DNA of 64,000 bases from Micromonospora echinaurantiaca (GTDB taxonomy: Bacteria > Actinomycetota > Actinomycetes > Mycobacteriales > Micromonosporaceae): positions 6,343,501-6,407,500 of the forward strand of contig NZ_LT607750.1 in assembly GCF_900090235.1 (NCBI RefSeq). Reading direction: 5' to 3'. Positions 38,704 through 47,540 of this stretch are shown in pieces (the stretch's first letter is position 1; every line of letters begins with the position of its first letter). The notes beneath the pieces are model-generated. The model saw nothing but the letters and a program-made list of their open reading frames with translations, was not told the origin of the DNA and did not search any database. The position numbers were made by a program, and so were the translations under genes.

Positions 38704-39255
38704 GTGATGGGGACGCTGAAGACCGAACCCGCCCGTACCCGGCTCGACCTGCTGGCACCGCCGGTCGCCGCCGCGCTCGGGCAGTGGCCCGCCGACGCCC
38801 CGGTGGACGTCGAGGACGTGCTGGTCGCGCCGATCGACGCCGACCTCGCCGACACCGCCGCGTTCTGCGCCGCGTACGAGGTGGGGCTGGACGAGTCGGC
38901 CAACTGTGTGGTGATCGCCGGCAAGCGCGAGGGTGTGGTCCGCTACGCGGCCTGCGTGGTGCTCGCCACCACCCGGGCCGACGTCAACGGGGTGGCCCGG
39001 CGGGCGCTGGACGTCCGCAAGGCGAGCTTCGCCCCGATGGCCGACGCGGTTGAGCTGACCGGCATGGAGTACGGCGGGATCACCCCGATCGGCCTGCCCG
39101 AGGAGTGGCCGATCCTGGTCGACGCCCGGGTGATCGCCACCCCGCACGTGATCATCGGGTCCGGCGTGCGGCACAGCAAGATCGCGCTGCCTGGGCCGGC
39201 GCTCGGTGCGCTGCCCGGCGCGCGGGTCGTGGCGGACCTGGCCCGGCCGGCCTGA
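38704..39255 (+). CDS. YbaK/ProX-type aminoacyl-tRNA deacylase
   Basis: 183 residues with the YbaK fold: PIDADLADTAAFCAAYEVGLDESANCVVI, GVVRYAACVVLATTRADVNG and the conserved KASFAPM..A..LTGMEYGGITPIGLP. Members deacylate mischarged tRNAs such as Cys-tRNA(Pro). It lies 1.7 kb upstream of proS (opposite strand), a suggestive neighbour. The GTG at 38704 precedes an ATG at 38707 that is also possible. Confidence 0.9.
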   Translation: MMGTLKTEPARTRLDLLAPPVAAALGQWPADAPVDVEDVLVAPIDADLADTAAFCAAYEVGLDESANCVVIAGKREGVVRYAACVVLATTRADVNGVARRALDVRKASFAPMADAVELTGMEYGGITPIGLPEEWPILVDARVIATPHVIIGSGVRHSKIALPGPALGALPGARVVADLARPA

Positions 39256-39276
39256 GCGATCACCACCGTCGATACC

Positions 39277-39290
39277 GTTGCACGTGAAAC
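39277..39290. promoter_or_regulatory. parS-like site distant from oriC
   Basis: GTTGCACGTGAAAC differs from the parS palindrome at one base. It lies 21 bp after the YbaK gene and about 27 kb from oriC. Single-mismatch parS sites are bound by ParB in other actinobacteria. Confidence 0.45.
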
Positions 39291-39335
39291 ATCACGTGCG
39301 TCGATGCGCCCGACGCTCCACCGGGGACGGCGGCG

Positions 39336-39971
39336 TCAGTCGGTGCCCGACTCGCGCCGCTGCACCTCGGCCAGGGCGGCCAGCAGGGTCGCCGGCTCCT
39401 GGGCGCCGGTCACCGCGTACTTGCCGGCGAGCACGAAGGTGGGCACGCTGGTCACCCCGAGCTGCCGGGCGGCCGCCAGGTCGGCGGTCAGCTCGGCCAC
39501 CCGCTCGTCCGAGTCGAGGAACCGGCGCGCCTCGGCCGCGTCCAGCCCCACCTCGGCGGCCAGCGCGGCGAGCGCGTCCCGGGAGCCGACGTCCACGCCG
39601 TCGGTGAAGTGCGCCCGGTAGAGCGCCTCGACCAGCTCGCCGGCGCGACCCTGGTCGGTGGCCCAGGCGACCAGCCGGTGCGCGTCGAAGGTGTTCGCCG
39701 CGACGGCCCGGCCGAAGTCCAGCTTGAGGCCGGTCCCGGCGGCCACCCCGGTCACATGCTCGGCCATCTGCTGGGCCCGGTCCGGCCCGCCGAACTTGGC
39801 GCCCAGCGCGTCGAGCAGGGGCTGCGGCTCGGGCACCGGCGACGGGTCGAGCTGGAACGGCCGGTAGCGGACGGTCACCTCGCCGTCGTACGACTCCAGC
39901 GCCTGCTCCAGCCGGCGCTTGCCGATGTAGCACCACGGGCAGACCACGTCCGCGTAGATCTCGATCTCCAT
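39336..39971 (-). CDS. DsbA-family oxidoreductase, FrnE-like
   Basis: 211 residues with a thioredoxin fold and CPWC at about 11-14 after IEIYADVVCPWC. LVAWATDQGRAGELVEALYRAHFTDG and VTSVPTFVLAGKYAVTGAQ (cis-proline loop) are typical of FrnE-type DsbA. Cytosolic, as there is no signal peptide. Thiol exchange or isomerase activity is inferred. It is 19 bp upstream of nothing on its own strand and ends near 39336 towards the parS-like site. Confidence 0.9.
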   Translation of the reverse strand: MEIEIYADVVCPWCYIGKRRLEQALESYDGEVTVRYRPFQLDPSPVPEPQPLLDALGAKFGGPDRAQQMAEHVTGVAAGTGLKLDFGRAVAANTFDAHRLVAWATDQGRAGELVEALYRAHFTDGVDVGSRDALAALAAEVGLDAAEARRFLDSDERVAELTADLAAARQLGVTSVPTFVLAGKYAVTGAQEPATLLAALAEVQRRESGTD

Positions 39972-39990
39972 GGTCGGGACAACCTCCAGG

Positions 39991-40419
39991 TCAGCTGGTC
40001 TGTTCCCGCACCTGGCGCTTGAGCCGGGCCAGGATGGCCGTGCCGCCGCGCACCCGCAGCGGGCTGATCGCCTGGGCCAGCCCCATCCGCTGGTAGAGGT
40101 CGTCCGGCACGGCGAGCACCTCGTCCGGCTTCGCCCCGGCCAGCCCTTCGGCGAGGATGCCGGCGAAGGCCCGGGTGGTCGGGGCCTCCGGCGGGCAGTC
40201 GAAGAGCGTTTCCACGGTGCCCTCGGGCGTCACCCGGGCGCGCAGGAAGAACGCGGTCTGGCACTCCGGGACCTGCTCCATGCCCTCCCGGTCGGCGGCG
40301 TCGGGCGGCAGCGGCGGGATGACGTCGGCGTACTCCAGCAGCATCTCCAGCACCACGTCCCGGGGCGCGGCGGCGAACTCCTCGACGATCTCGGCCAGCC
40401 TGGCCGGCATGGATGACAT
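39991..40419 (-). CDS. sufE: SufE-family sulfur acceptor
   Basis: 142 residues. The sulfur-accepting cysteine is in VPECQT (near 50-54), and the later PEAPTTRAFAGILAEGLAGAKPDEVLAVPDDLYQRMGLA is the family signature. It takes persulfide sulfur from a SufS-type desulfurase for Fe-S cluster assembly; no sufS is in the window. It lies 19 bp upstream of the FrnE-like gene in one direction. Confidence 0.9.
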   Translation of the reverse strand: MSSMPARLAEIVEEFAAAPRDVVLEMLLEYADVIPPLPPDAADREGMEQVPECQTAFFLRARVTPEGTVETLFDCPPEAPTTRAFAGILAEGLAGAKPDEVLAVPDDLYQRMGLAQAISPLRVRGGTAILARLKRQVREQTS

Positions 40420-40472
40420 GCCCCGAGGCTACGCCGTCGTCGGCGTACGCCGCCGCGCCGCCGGGCACCCGC

Positions 40473-40898
40473 TCAGACGGTCGGCGCCTGCTCGCTGATC
40501 TCGCTCAGCGCCGACTGGGGGTCGAGCTGCATGGCCAGGTCACCGAGGGAGACGATGCCGACCAGCTTGCGCTCGCTGTCGCAGACCAGCACCCGGCGGA
40601 TGCCCCGCTCGCGCATCAGCGCCGCCGCCTCGCCGGCGCTGGAGTTCTGCTCGATCATCACCACCTCCCGGGTGATGATCGAGCCGATGGTGGTGGCGGC
40701 CGGGTCGCTGCGCTCGGCCACCGCCCGCACCACGATGTCGCGGTCGGTGAGCATGCCGGCGAGGGTGGCGCCGTCGGTGACCACCACATCGCCGATGTCC
40801 GCCTCCTTCATCACCTTGGCGGCCTCGTCCAGGGTGGTCTCCGCCGGCAGGTAAACGACCTGCTTGGTCATCACGTCAGCGACCCGGTAACCGGTCAT
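40473..40898 (-). CDS. Tandem CBS-domain protein
   Basis: 141 residues from the ATG at 40898 (GGAGGACTCTC upstream; an earlier in-frame ATG at 40916 has no ribosome site). First CBS: VADVMTKQVVYLPAETTLDEAAKVMKEADIGDVVVTDG. Second: GEAAALMRERGIRRVLVCDSERKLVGIVSLGDLA. Paralogous to the Hrp1-like gene at 28928. The ligand is unknown; nucleotide sensing is a common role. It precedes sufE on the same strand. Confidence 0.88.
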   Translation of the reverse strand: MTGYRVADVMTKQVVYLPAETTLDEAAKVMKEADIGDVVVTDGATLAGMLTDRDIVVRAVAERSDPAATTIGSIITREVVMIEQNSSAGEAAALMRERGIRRVLVCDSERKLVGIVSLGDLAMQLDPQSALSEISEQAPTV

Positions 40899-40971
40899 GA
40901 GAGTCCTCCGAAACAACGTCCACCCGATCCAACTGCGGTACCCAGCGACACGTCGGCTACACCCCCGCCGG

Positions 40972-42723
40972 CTACCGGCTCACCTCGTCGCGCAGCCGGT
41001 CCACCACCTCCGCCACCGGCAGTTCGGTGCGCTCGCCGGTGGCCCGGTCGCGCAGCTCGACGTACCCCTCGGCGAGGCGGCGGCCGACCACGACGGCGCG
41101 CGGGATGCCGACCAGCTCGGCGTCGGTGAACTTCACCCCGGCCGAGACGTGCGTCCGGTCGTCGACCAGCACCCGCAGGCCCGCCGCGGCGAGCTGCCCG
41201 CCGAGCTCCAGCGCCGCCGCCAGCTGCGGCCCCTTCCCGGCCGCCACCAGGTGTACGTCACACGGCGCGACCGCCGCCGGCCAGACGAGTCCCCGCTCGT
41301 CGTGGTGCTGTTCGGCGATCGCCGCCACCGCCCGGGACACCCCGATGCCGTAGCAGCCCATGGTGGGCCGGACCGGCTTGCCCTCCGGGCCGAGCACGTC
41401 GACCGAGAACGCGTCGGTGTAGCGGCGGCCGAGCTGGAAGATGTGCCCGATCTCGATCCCCCGCCGGATGGTCAGCTCGCCGGTGGCGCAGGCCGGGCAG
41501 GGGTCGCCGGGGCGCACCTCGGCCGCCTCGATGGTGCCGTCCGGGGTGAAGTCGCGGCCGCTGACCACGTGCACCGCGTGCCGGCCCGGCTCGTTCGCAC
41601 CGGTCAGCCAGGCCGAGCCCGGCGCCACCCGCGGGTCGACCAGGTAGCGCACGCCGAGCTTCGCCATGAGCTGCGGGCCGAGGTAGCCGCGGACCAGCTC
41701 GGGGTGGGCGTCCCAGCCGTCGAAGACCTCCACGGTGGCCGGGGCCACCGCCGCGTCGAGCCGCTTCAGGTCCACCTCGCGGTCGCCGGGCAGCCCGACC
41801 ACCAGCAGGTCGGCCTGGTCGGCACCCGGCCGGCGGACGGTCAGCACCACGTTCTTCAGCGTGTCGGCGGCGGTCCAGTCGCCGCGGCCGCCGAGCCGGC
41901 GGGCGTTGGCCAGCTCGACCAGGGTGGCGATGGTGGGGGTCTCCGGGGTGTCGTGCACCTCGGCCGGCGGGTGCGCGTCCGGGTCGCCGGCCGGCGCGGC
42001 GGGGGTGGTCACCGCCTCGGTGTTCGCGGCGTAGTCGCAGGCCGTGCAGCCGACGAAGGTGTCCTCGCCGACCGGCGCCGCGGCCAGGAACTCCTCCGAG
42101 GCGGACCCGCCCATCGCCCCGGACATCGCGTGCACGATGGTGTGCTCCAGCCCCAGCCGGTCGAAGATCCGCCGGTACGCGCCCCGGTGCCGGTCGTACG
42201 CGGCCCGCAGGCCCGCCTCGTCCAGGTCGAACGAGTAGGCGTCCTTCATCAGGAACTCGCGGCCGCGCAGCAGGCCGGCCCGCGGCCGGGCCTCGTCGCG
42301 GAACTTGGTCTGGATCTGGAAGATCGTTACCGGGAAGTCCCGGTACGAGGAGAAGAGATCCTGCACCAGCAGCGCGGCCAACTCCTCGTGGGTGGGTGCG
42401 AGCAGGTGGTCGGCGCCCTTGCGGTCGGCGAGGGTGAAGATGTCGTCGCCGTACTCCGTCCACCGGCCGCTGGTCCGGTACGGCTCCGCCGGCAGCAGCG
42501 CCGGGAAGTGCACCTCCTGGTCGCCGATCGCGGCCATCTCCTGACGGACGATCTCGGTGACCCGGTCCAGCACCAGCTTGCCTAGCGGCAGCCAGGTGTA
42601 GCCGCCCGGCGCGGCCCGACGGATGTAGCCGGCGCGCACCAGGAGCCGATGGCTCGGCACCTCCGCGTCCGCCGGGTCCTCGCGCAGGGTCCGGAGCAGC
42701 AGGGTCGACATACGGAGCAGCAT
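40972..42723 (-). CDS. proS: Prolyl-tRNA synthetase, bacterial type with INS domain
   Basis: 583 residues. Class II motif 2 region [25 protein letters not shown] at about 140-164. The INS editing insertion (about 220-385), including TKNVVL-like and DGTIEAAEV segments, identifies the bacterial type. The anticodon-binding domain is C-terminal with [25 protein letters not shown] before it. The INS domain edits Ala-tRNA(Pro), while the YbaK homologue at 38704 could deal with Cys-tRNA(Pro); the combination is inferred. Confidence 0.96.
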   Translation of the reverse strand: MLLRMSTLLLRTLREDPADAEVPSHRLLVRAGYIRRAAPGGYTWLPLGKLVLDRVTEIVRQEMAAIGDQEVHFPALLPAEPYRTSGRWTEYGDDIFTLADRKGADHLLAPTHEELAALLVQDLFSSYRDFPVTIFQIQTKFRDEARPRAGLLRGREFLMKDAYSFDLDEAGLRAAYDRHRGAYRRIFDRLGLEHTIVHAMSGAMGGSASEEFLAAAPVGEDTFVGCTACDYAANTEAVTTPAAPAGDPDAHPPAEVHDTPETPTIATLVELANARRLGGRGDWTAADTLKNVVLTVRRPGADQADLLVVGLPGDREVDLKRLDAAVAPATVEVFDGWDAHPELVRGYLGPQLMAKLGVRYLVDPRVAPGSAWLTGANEPGRHAVHVVSGRDFTPDGTIEAAEVRPGDPCPACATGELTIRRGIEIGHIFQLGRRYTDAFSVDVLGPEGKPVRPTMGCYGIGVSRAVAAIAEQHHDERGLVWPAAVAPCDVHLVAAGKGPQLAAALELGGQLAAAGLRVLVDDRTHVSAGVKFTDAELVGIPRAVVVGRRLAEGYVELRDRATGERTELPVAEVVDRLRDEVSR

Positions 42724-42883
42724 TGCCGCAGCGTACGGCCGACCCGGCAGGACGGGCGACCCGAATGCGGTGCGGCGGGCGAGAGTTCGATCAGCCGGGT
42801 GGACAACCCCGTGATCGGTGGGGTGACACAGCGGGCGTGGGCGCTAGCCCTGCCGCCTCGTGTTTGCCCAGTCGACCGCGGGG

Positions 42884-43543
42884 TCACCAGCCATCGCCTC
42901 GGGTTGCGCGGATCGGGTCGGCGTTGACCAGCGCTGCTGTGATGTCGGCGAGCCGTCGCGCCGCGGTGGGGTCGAGGGTCTTCAGGCCCAGCGACAGGGG
43001 CTTGCCGCGGTCGACTGCGGTCAACGGAGCTGGGGGTGGCGCGTCGATGAAGTCGTGGACGGGCGCGACGGCTTTCTCCACAGGCCGGGCAGCGGCCCGG
43101 CCGATCGTCTTGATGAGCGCTCGCGTCAGCGGGTTGATCTGCTCCATCGCGGAGTAACCACTCCTGGTGAATCCCGGGTGGCAGAGGACGTAGGGAACCT
43201 GGTGACCGAACTGCGCCGCCATCGCGACACCGAGCAGGTCGTTCGCGCGACCGGCCTGGAGTTGCGCGGTGATCGTGCGGTAGCGGTCGCGCAGTTGGAG
43301 ATCGTTCCAGTGGATCTGCCCGGAGGTGAGACCGACGGCGGCGATGTTGATGATCACCGAGCGACGCAGGCCGGCCGCCAGCGTGGGCATCAGCCCGTGG
43401 CCAAGAAGATAGCGGCTGAGATAGTAGAGCGCGAAAGTCGACTCCAGACCGTCGCTGGTTTCGACCCGCTTCGGGAATTGCCGGTTGGCCGCCAACACCA
43501 GGGCGCCGATGGCGTCGTATTCGGCCGTGACGTGCTCTATCAC
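42884..43543 (-). pseudogene. C-terminal part of a frameshifted short-chain dehydrogenase
   Basis: This frame encodes 219 residues with the SDR middle and end: IGALVLAANRQFPKRVETSDGLESTFALYYLSRYLLGHG, then VLCHPGFTRSGY. The N-terminal cofactor domain lies in another frame at 43540-43794. The two frames meet at AGGTGATAG, where the upstream frame ends in TGA and this one would begin with an overlapping GTG. Adding one G restores a single SDR frame, which argues for a one-base deletion. A coupled two-gene arrangement is less likely, because neither piece alone is a complete SDR. Sequencing error cannot be excluded. Confidence 0.7.
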
Positions 43544-43794
43544 CTTGTTGTTTCCGCGATCGTGCTGAGGTCGGCAGCCAGGAACCCGACACGTTCGCCC
43601 AGGCCAGCCTCCTCCGCCGCGGCGAGCAACCGGTCGCCCTTGGCGGGGTTGCTGCCCACCGCGAGGACGCGGTCCCCCCGCTCGGCCCGGCCCAGGACGA
43701 CCGCTCGGCCCATGCCATCGGTTCCGCCGGTGACAACGACGCTCCTTGCTCCTCGTACGGCGTCGACGTCGTTGTCCCGTTGCCGGTCGACCAT
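43540..43794 (-). pseudogene. N-terminal part of a frameshifted short-chain dehydrogenase
   Basis: 84 residues from the ATG at 43794: MVDRQRDNDVDAVRG, then SVVVTGGTDGMGRAVV, the SDR nucleotide motif TGGTDGMG, and GLGERVGFLAADLST. It ends at ETTR followed by TGA, where family members continue as EH..AEYDAIGALVL, exactly the start of the frame at 42884-43543. It is divergent from the HxlR regulator, a common SDR/HxlR arrangement. A longer start at 43833 would overlap the palindrome at 43816. Confidence 0.7.
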
Positions 43795-43815
43795 GAGAAA
43801 CCCCCGGTTACTGTT

Positions 43816-43825
43816 GGTAATTACC
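43816..43825. promoter_or_regulatory. Palindrome in the SDR/HxlR divergent promoter
   Basis: Perfect 10-bp palindrome GGTAATTACC, in an A/T-richer patch 45 bp upstream of the HxlR gene and 22 bp upstream of the SDR start. HxlR-type regulators commonly bind such sites between divergent genes. Confidence 0.5.
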
Positions 43826-43869
43826 CCCATCATCCGTAAGCGGTCAGGATCGCGGAAGAAGGCAGTTCG

Positions 43870-44289
43870 ATGTCAGCACCGCACACTGGTGTGCCTGCCC
43901 TGCTCAACACGGCGCTGCCGAGCCCTGTGCCTCGTGACGAGCACGACCAGTGCCCCGTGACCGACGTTCTCCGTCGGGTCGGCGACAAGTGGACGGTGGT
44001 GGTGGTGGTGCTGCTCGGGCAACGGCCGCACCGATTCAACGAACTCCATCGCGGTATCGAGGCCATCAGTCAGCGCATGCTCACCCGCACGCTGCGCGGA
44101 CTGGAACAAGACGGGTTGGTGCACCGAGAGGTCTTCCCCACCAACCCGCCCAGTGTGGAATACCGCCTCACGCCACTCGGTGCCTCACTACTGGAGCCGC
44201 TCTCGGCGCTCGCCGAGTGGGCCATCACACACCAGCCGACCATCGCCGCCAGCAGGGGCGTCAACATTCGCCAGCCCCGCGACACCTAG
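43870..44289 (+). CDS. HxlR-family transcriptional regulator
   Basis: 139 residues. The winged helix spans about 28-115, with DHDQCPVTDVLRRVGDKWTVVVVVLLGQRPHRFNELHRGIEAISQRMLTRTLRGLEQDGLV and VEYRLTPLGASL. The conserved CPVTDVL cysteine at about 27 is the redox or aldehyde-sensing residue in some members. It is divergent from the broken SDR gene, its probable target. Confidence 0.9.
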   Translation: MSAPHTGVPALLNTALPSPVPRDEHDQCPVTDVLRRVGDKWTVVVVVLLGQRPHRFNELHRGIEAISQRMLTRTLRGLEQDGLVHREVFPTNPPSVEYRLTPLGASLLEPLSALAEWAITHQPTIAASRGVNIRQPRDT

Positions 44290-44475
44290 CTACCGGTGCC
44301 GTCCCACTGCCAAGCCTCCCTACTGCGACTGCGACGAGGTGGGGCTGGGGGTGTCGGCCGGCGCTGACGGCACGAAGGTCAGACTGACCCGCGAAATCGG
44401 CTGCCCGGGCGGCAACCCGGCGACCCCGAGGTGACGTCTGGGAAGTCGTCAACGACTACCCAAGGATCGGCTCGT

Positions 44476-45006
44476 GTGGACCCTGCGCTGAGTGAGTTCG
44501 ACTCGTTCGTCCGGACCCGGACCCCCGCCCTGCTGCGGTCGGCGTACCTGCTGACCGGGGACCAGCACCTCGCCGAGGACCTCGTCCAGTCGGCCCTGGC
44601 CCGCGCCCACCGGTCCTGGGGCCGGCTGCACGACAGCGGCAACGCCGAGGCGTACACCCGCAAGATCATGTACCACCTGCAGGTGTCCTGGTGGCGACGC
44701 CGTCGGGTTCCCGAGTCGATGACGGGCGACCTGCCCGAACCACGCGGAGGCGACTCGGCCACCGACCACGCGAGCCAGACCACGCTGCGGCTCACCCTGC
44801 GGGCCGCGCTGGCCAAGCTCTCCGCCAAGCAGCGCGCGGTGCTGGTCCTGCGCTTCTTCGAGGACCGCACCGAGGCCGAGGCCGCCGAGCTGCTCGGCGT
44901 CACCGTCGGCACCGTCAAGAGCCAGACCTCCAAGGCGCTGGCGAAGTTGCGCGCCGTCGCACCCGAGCTCGCCGAGCTGTACGTCCTGGAAGGAAGCGCC
45001 CGATGA
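44476..45006 (+). CDS. SigE-family (group 4) sigma factor
   Basis: 176 residues from the GTG at 44476, preceded by AAGGATCGG about 8 bases away; an earlier GTG at 44431 lacks homology. Region 2: FVRTRTPALLRSAYLLTGDQHLAEDLVQSALARAHRSWGRL. Region 4: LSAKQRAVLVLRFFEDRTEAEAAELLGVTVGTVKSQTSKALAKLR with the helix-turn-helix near 135-160. The family is named for SigE of Streptomyces antibioticus and is very common in actinobacteria. Its stop overlaps the next gene (ATGA). Confidence 0.9.
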   Translation: MDPALSEFDSFVRTRTPALLRSAYLLTGDQHLAEDLVQSALARAHRSWGRLHDSGNAEAYTRKIMYHLQVSWWRRRRVPESMTGDLPEPRGGDSATDHASQTTLRLTLRAALAKLSAKQRAVLVLRFFEDRTEAEAAELLGVTVGTVKSQTSKALAKLRAVAPELAELYVLEGSAR

Positions 45007-46175
45007 ACGACCAGCGTCTTCGGCTCGACCTGGCCGACCTGGCCGAGGAGGTCACTCCGGTCGACCTGCGGGACCGCGCGCTGCGGACGTCCCGCCGGAT
45101 CGGCATCCAGCGGGCGGTGGCGACGTCCGCCGCGGCGGTGGTGATGCTCGCCGCCGCCACCGGCACCGCCTTCGCGATCCTGCCGAACCGGGGGACCGAC
45201 CCGCTCCCGGCGACCACCCCGTCGGTCACCGCCAGCCCGTCGCCGTCGGCCTCGCCCACGCCCTCGGCCACCCAGAGCCCGTCCGCGCCGGCCACCGGCG
45301 ACGCGGGCGCGACGGCCGGCGCCGCGACCTTCGGACGCGTCCTCTACGGCGCTCATCCGGGCACGCTCGGGGAGGACAACAAGGCCGCCGGCCACCTCTA
45401 CTCCTGGCAACCGGGAGATGGACCGAAGCGCTTGCTCGCCATCGACCCGCTGGTGGCCGTGCTCAACGCGGCGGTGTCACCCAACGGCCGGCGGGTGGCC
45501 TGGGTCGAGGACGATGCGCTCTGGGTGTCGGCCGCGGACGGCTCCGGGAAGCGGAAGCTGCGTACCGGCGTCGACGGTCAGTGCTGGGGACCGACCTGGT
45601 CCCCGGACTCGCAGCGGCTCACCATCGGCACGATCAGCAGCGACCCGGGTGCCTACCGCACGGGCACGATCGAGGTGTCGTCCGGGCGGTTCACCGAGGT
45701 CGGTCCCGCGGACGGCTGTCACCCGGTCTGGTCCGGTGACGGCCGGACGATCGCCTACGCCGAAGGCTCGGGCGGGCGGGTGATCCTCGCGAGCCCGACG
45801 GGGAAGGGCAAGCGCGCCATCCCCGGCCTGGGCGGCGACGCGCGCTACTCCTGCTTCGACGTGGCCAGCCTCTCGCCCGACGGTGACCGGATCGCGCTGT
45901 ACCGGCGCGGTCCCGACATGGAATCGGGCGACGTGGCCCGGGAACTCGACGCCAACGTCGTGCTCGACACCCGTACCGGCAAGGCGGTCAGCCTGCCGCT
46001 GGGCGGCCGGGAGCTGCGGCAGGTCTATTTCCAGTCCGACGGCTCGATGGTGGTCCGGGTGCGCGGCGGCGAGCGGTACACCCTGATCCTCGTCGACGAG
46101 AACGGGAAGAAGGTCACCGAGCAGGCGGAGCCGTCCAGCCTCAAGGGCATGCAGATCATCGGCGTGGCCGACTAG
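45003..46175 (+). CDS. Membrane-anchored beta-propeller protein, partner of the sigma gene
   Basis: 390 residues. An N-terminal cytoplasmic stretch (about 1-35) is followed by one membrane helix (AVATSAAAVVMLAAATGTAFAIL, about 38-60) and a Thr/Pro/Ser linker. The rest is a TolB/WD40-like propeller with repeats such as VSPNGRRVAWVEDDALWVSAADGSGKRKL and SPDGDRIALYR. The ATG overlaps the sigma stop by 4 bp, and the layout suggests an anti-sigma or sensor role. No zinc-binding anti-sigma (ZAS) motif is seen. Confidence 0.75.
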   Translation: MNDQRLRLDLADLAEEVTPVDLRDRALRTSRRIGIQRAVATSAAAVVMLAAATGTAFAILPNRGTDPLPATTPSVTASPSPSASPTPSATQSPSAPATGDAGATAGAATFGRVLYGAHPGTLGEDNKAAGHLYSWQPGDGPKRLLAIDPLVAVLNAAVSPNGRRVAWVEDDALWVSAADGSGKRKLRTGVDGQCWGPTWSPDSQRLTIGTISSDPGAYRTGTIEVSSGRFTEVGPADGCHPVWSGDGRTIAYAEGSGGRVILASPTGKGKRAIPGLGGDARYSCFDVASLSPDGDRIALYRRGPDMESGDVARELDANVVLDTRTGKAVSLPLGGRELRQVYFQSDGSMVVRVRGGERYTLILVDENGKKVTEQAEPSSLKGMQIIGVAD

Positions 46176-46189
46176 GCGAGAAACCGGGT

Positions 46190-46252
46190 CGGCGATGTGG
46201 GGGTGTCCGGCGGGTACGGATACCACCACATCGCCGATCCGCCACATCGCCG
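46190..46252. terminator. Hairpin between the propeller gene and the convergent winged-helix gene
   Basis: CGGCGATGTGG (46190-46200) pairs with CCACATCGCCG at 46226-46236, and a second copy of the right arm lies at 46242-46252. The region sits between convergent genes and probably ends both transcripts. A related hairpin lies at 49688-49734. Confidence 0.6.
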
Positions 46253-46268
46253 GCCCAAGGCGTCGCCG

Positions 46269-47540
46269 TCAGGCGTGCGGGCCGACGCTGACCGGGCCGA
46301 TGGTCAGCGTCGGCCTGCCCTCCAGGATCTCGCCGACCCGCTCGACCTGCGCCTCCAGTGCCCGCCGGGTGGCGGCGCGCAGCGGCGTCAACGGCTCCAC
46401 CGTGACGTGGACGGTGCGGCCGGAACGGCGCTGGTGCCACACCCCGGCGACCGCCCCGTCCACCAGCAGCACCGGATAGTTGCCGGCCTGGCCGCCGGCC
46501 AGCGCCCGCTGCGCCGCGCCCCCCGGGAACAGCAGCTCCCGGGGATGGCAGCCGACCTGGTACACGTCGAAGTACGGCAGCAGCCGCACCCCGCTCGGGC
46601 CGTCCGGCGGGAAGTCGGTGTCGCCGGCCGTCACCCAGGCCGGGGTGCCCTCGACGGTGACCTCGTCCAGGTCCAGCGAGGCGAACAGCTCGGCCGCCCA
46701 CCGCCGGGGCACCGACAGCCACTGCGCGAAGTGCGCCGAGGTGGCCGGCCCGTACGCGTACAGGTAGTGGCGCACCAGTTCGGCGAGCGCGGCCGGGCCG
46801 GCCATCGGGGTGAACCCGGGCAGCCAGCGCGCCGGGCTGGTGTAGGTGCTGGTGCGGCCCCGGTTCGGGCCGAAGCACATCGCCCCGCGCCGGGTGGCGG
46901 CCTCCATCGCGGCGATCCACCGCGGCCACTTGTCTCCGAACGCGTCCATCACCCGGTCGCCGGCCCACGGGCCGGTGCGGGCCACCACCTCCTCGGTCAA
47001 CTCGGCGGTGGTCAGTTCGGCGTCGCGCAGCGCGTCCGCGATGGCCGCCACCACCTGCTCGGTCTGCTCCGGGCTGAGCAGGGTGCGGGCCTGCTCGTGC
47101 GGCGGCGCCGGGATCGCGGCCAGCGCCCCGGTCCACATCGGCAGGTCAGCGGCGGCGAGCAGGTGCACGGTGCCGCGCGGCCCGCGCGTCTTGACCAGCG
47201 TGCGGTCCGTCCACAGGGCCTGCCGCACGGTGGTACGGGTGGCACCGGCGACCCGCAGCCCGATCGACAGCTCGGCGGCCGAGGCGACCTGGGCGTGCGC
47301 GCCGCAGATCGCGGAGACCACGCCGGCCACCACACCCGCCGAACCGGCCCCGGCCGCCGAACCGGTCCCGCCTACCGTGTCGGTCCCGCCTACCGTGTCG
47401 GCCGCGCCCGCCTGACCGGCCGCGACTGCCTGACCGGCCGCGCCCGAGGGACCGGCGCCGCCCGATGGGCCGGCCGGGGTGGCGAGGGCGTGCCGGTGGA
47501 GCCGGCGGGCGCAGACCTGCGACCAGGTCAGCGTGGTCAT
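46269..47540 (-). CDS. Winged-helix DNA-binding domain protein (AlkZ-like superfamily)
   Basis: 423 residues of the HTH_42/AlkX-like family (annotated in databases as winged helix DNA-binding domain protein), which includes DNA glycosylases acting on cross-linked bases in Streptomyces. Motifs: [47 protein letters not shown] and [17 protein letters not shown]. An Ala/Gly-rich insertion at about 20-72 contains [12 protein letters not shown]. No glycosylase activity is shown. Its ATG overlaps the epoxide hydrolase stop (ATGA), so it is the second gene of that pair. Confidence 0.75.
   Translation of the reverse strand: MTTLTWSQVCARRLHRHALATPAGPSGGAGPSGAAGQAVAAGQAGAADTVGGTDTVGGTGSAAGAGSAGVVAGVVSAICGAHAQVASAAELSIGLRVAGATRTTVRQALWTDRTLVKTRGPRGTVHLLAAADLPMWTGALAAIPAPPHEQARTLLSPEQTEQVVAAIADALRDAELTTAELTEEVVARTGPWAGDRVMDAFGDKWPRWIAAMEAATRRGAMCFGPNRGRTSTYTSPARWLPGFTPMAGPAALAELVRHYLYAYGPATSAHFAQWLSVPRRWAAELFASLDLDEVTVEGTPAWVTAGDTDFPPDGPSGVRLLPYFDVYQVGCHPRELLFPGGAAQRALAGGQAGNYPVLLVDGAVAGVWHQRRSGRTVHVTVEPLTPLRAATRRALEAQVERVGEILEGRPTLTIGPVSVGPHA
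47365..47400. repeat. Two 18-bp direct repeats within the winged-helix gene
   Basis: GTCCCGCCTACCGTGTCG occurs twice without a gap (47365-47382, 47383-47400), giving DTVGG repeated in the protein. In-frame duplication by slippage is the likely cause. Confidence 0.9.
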
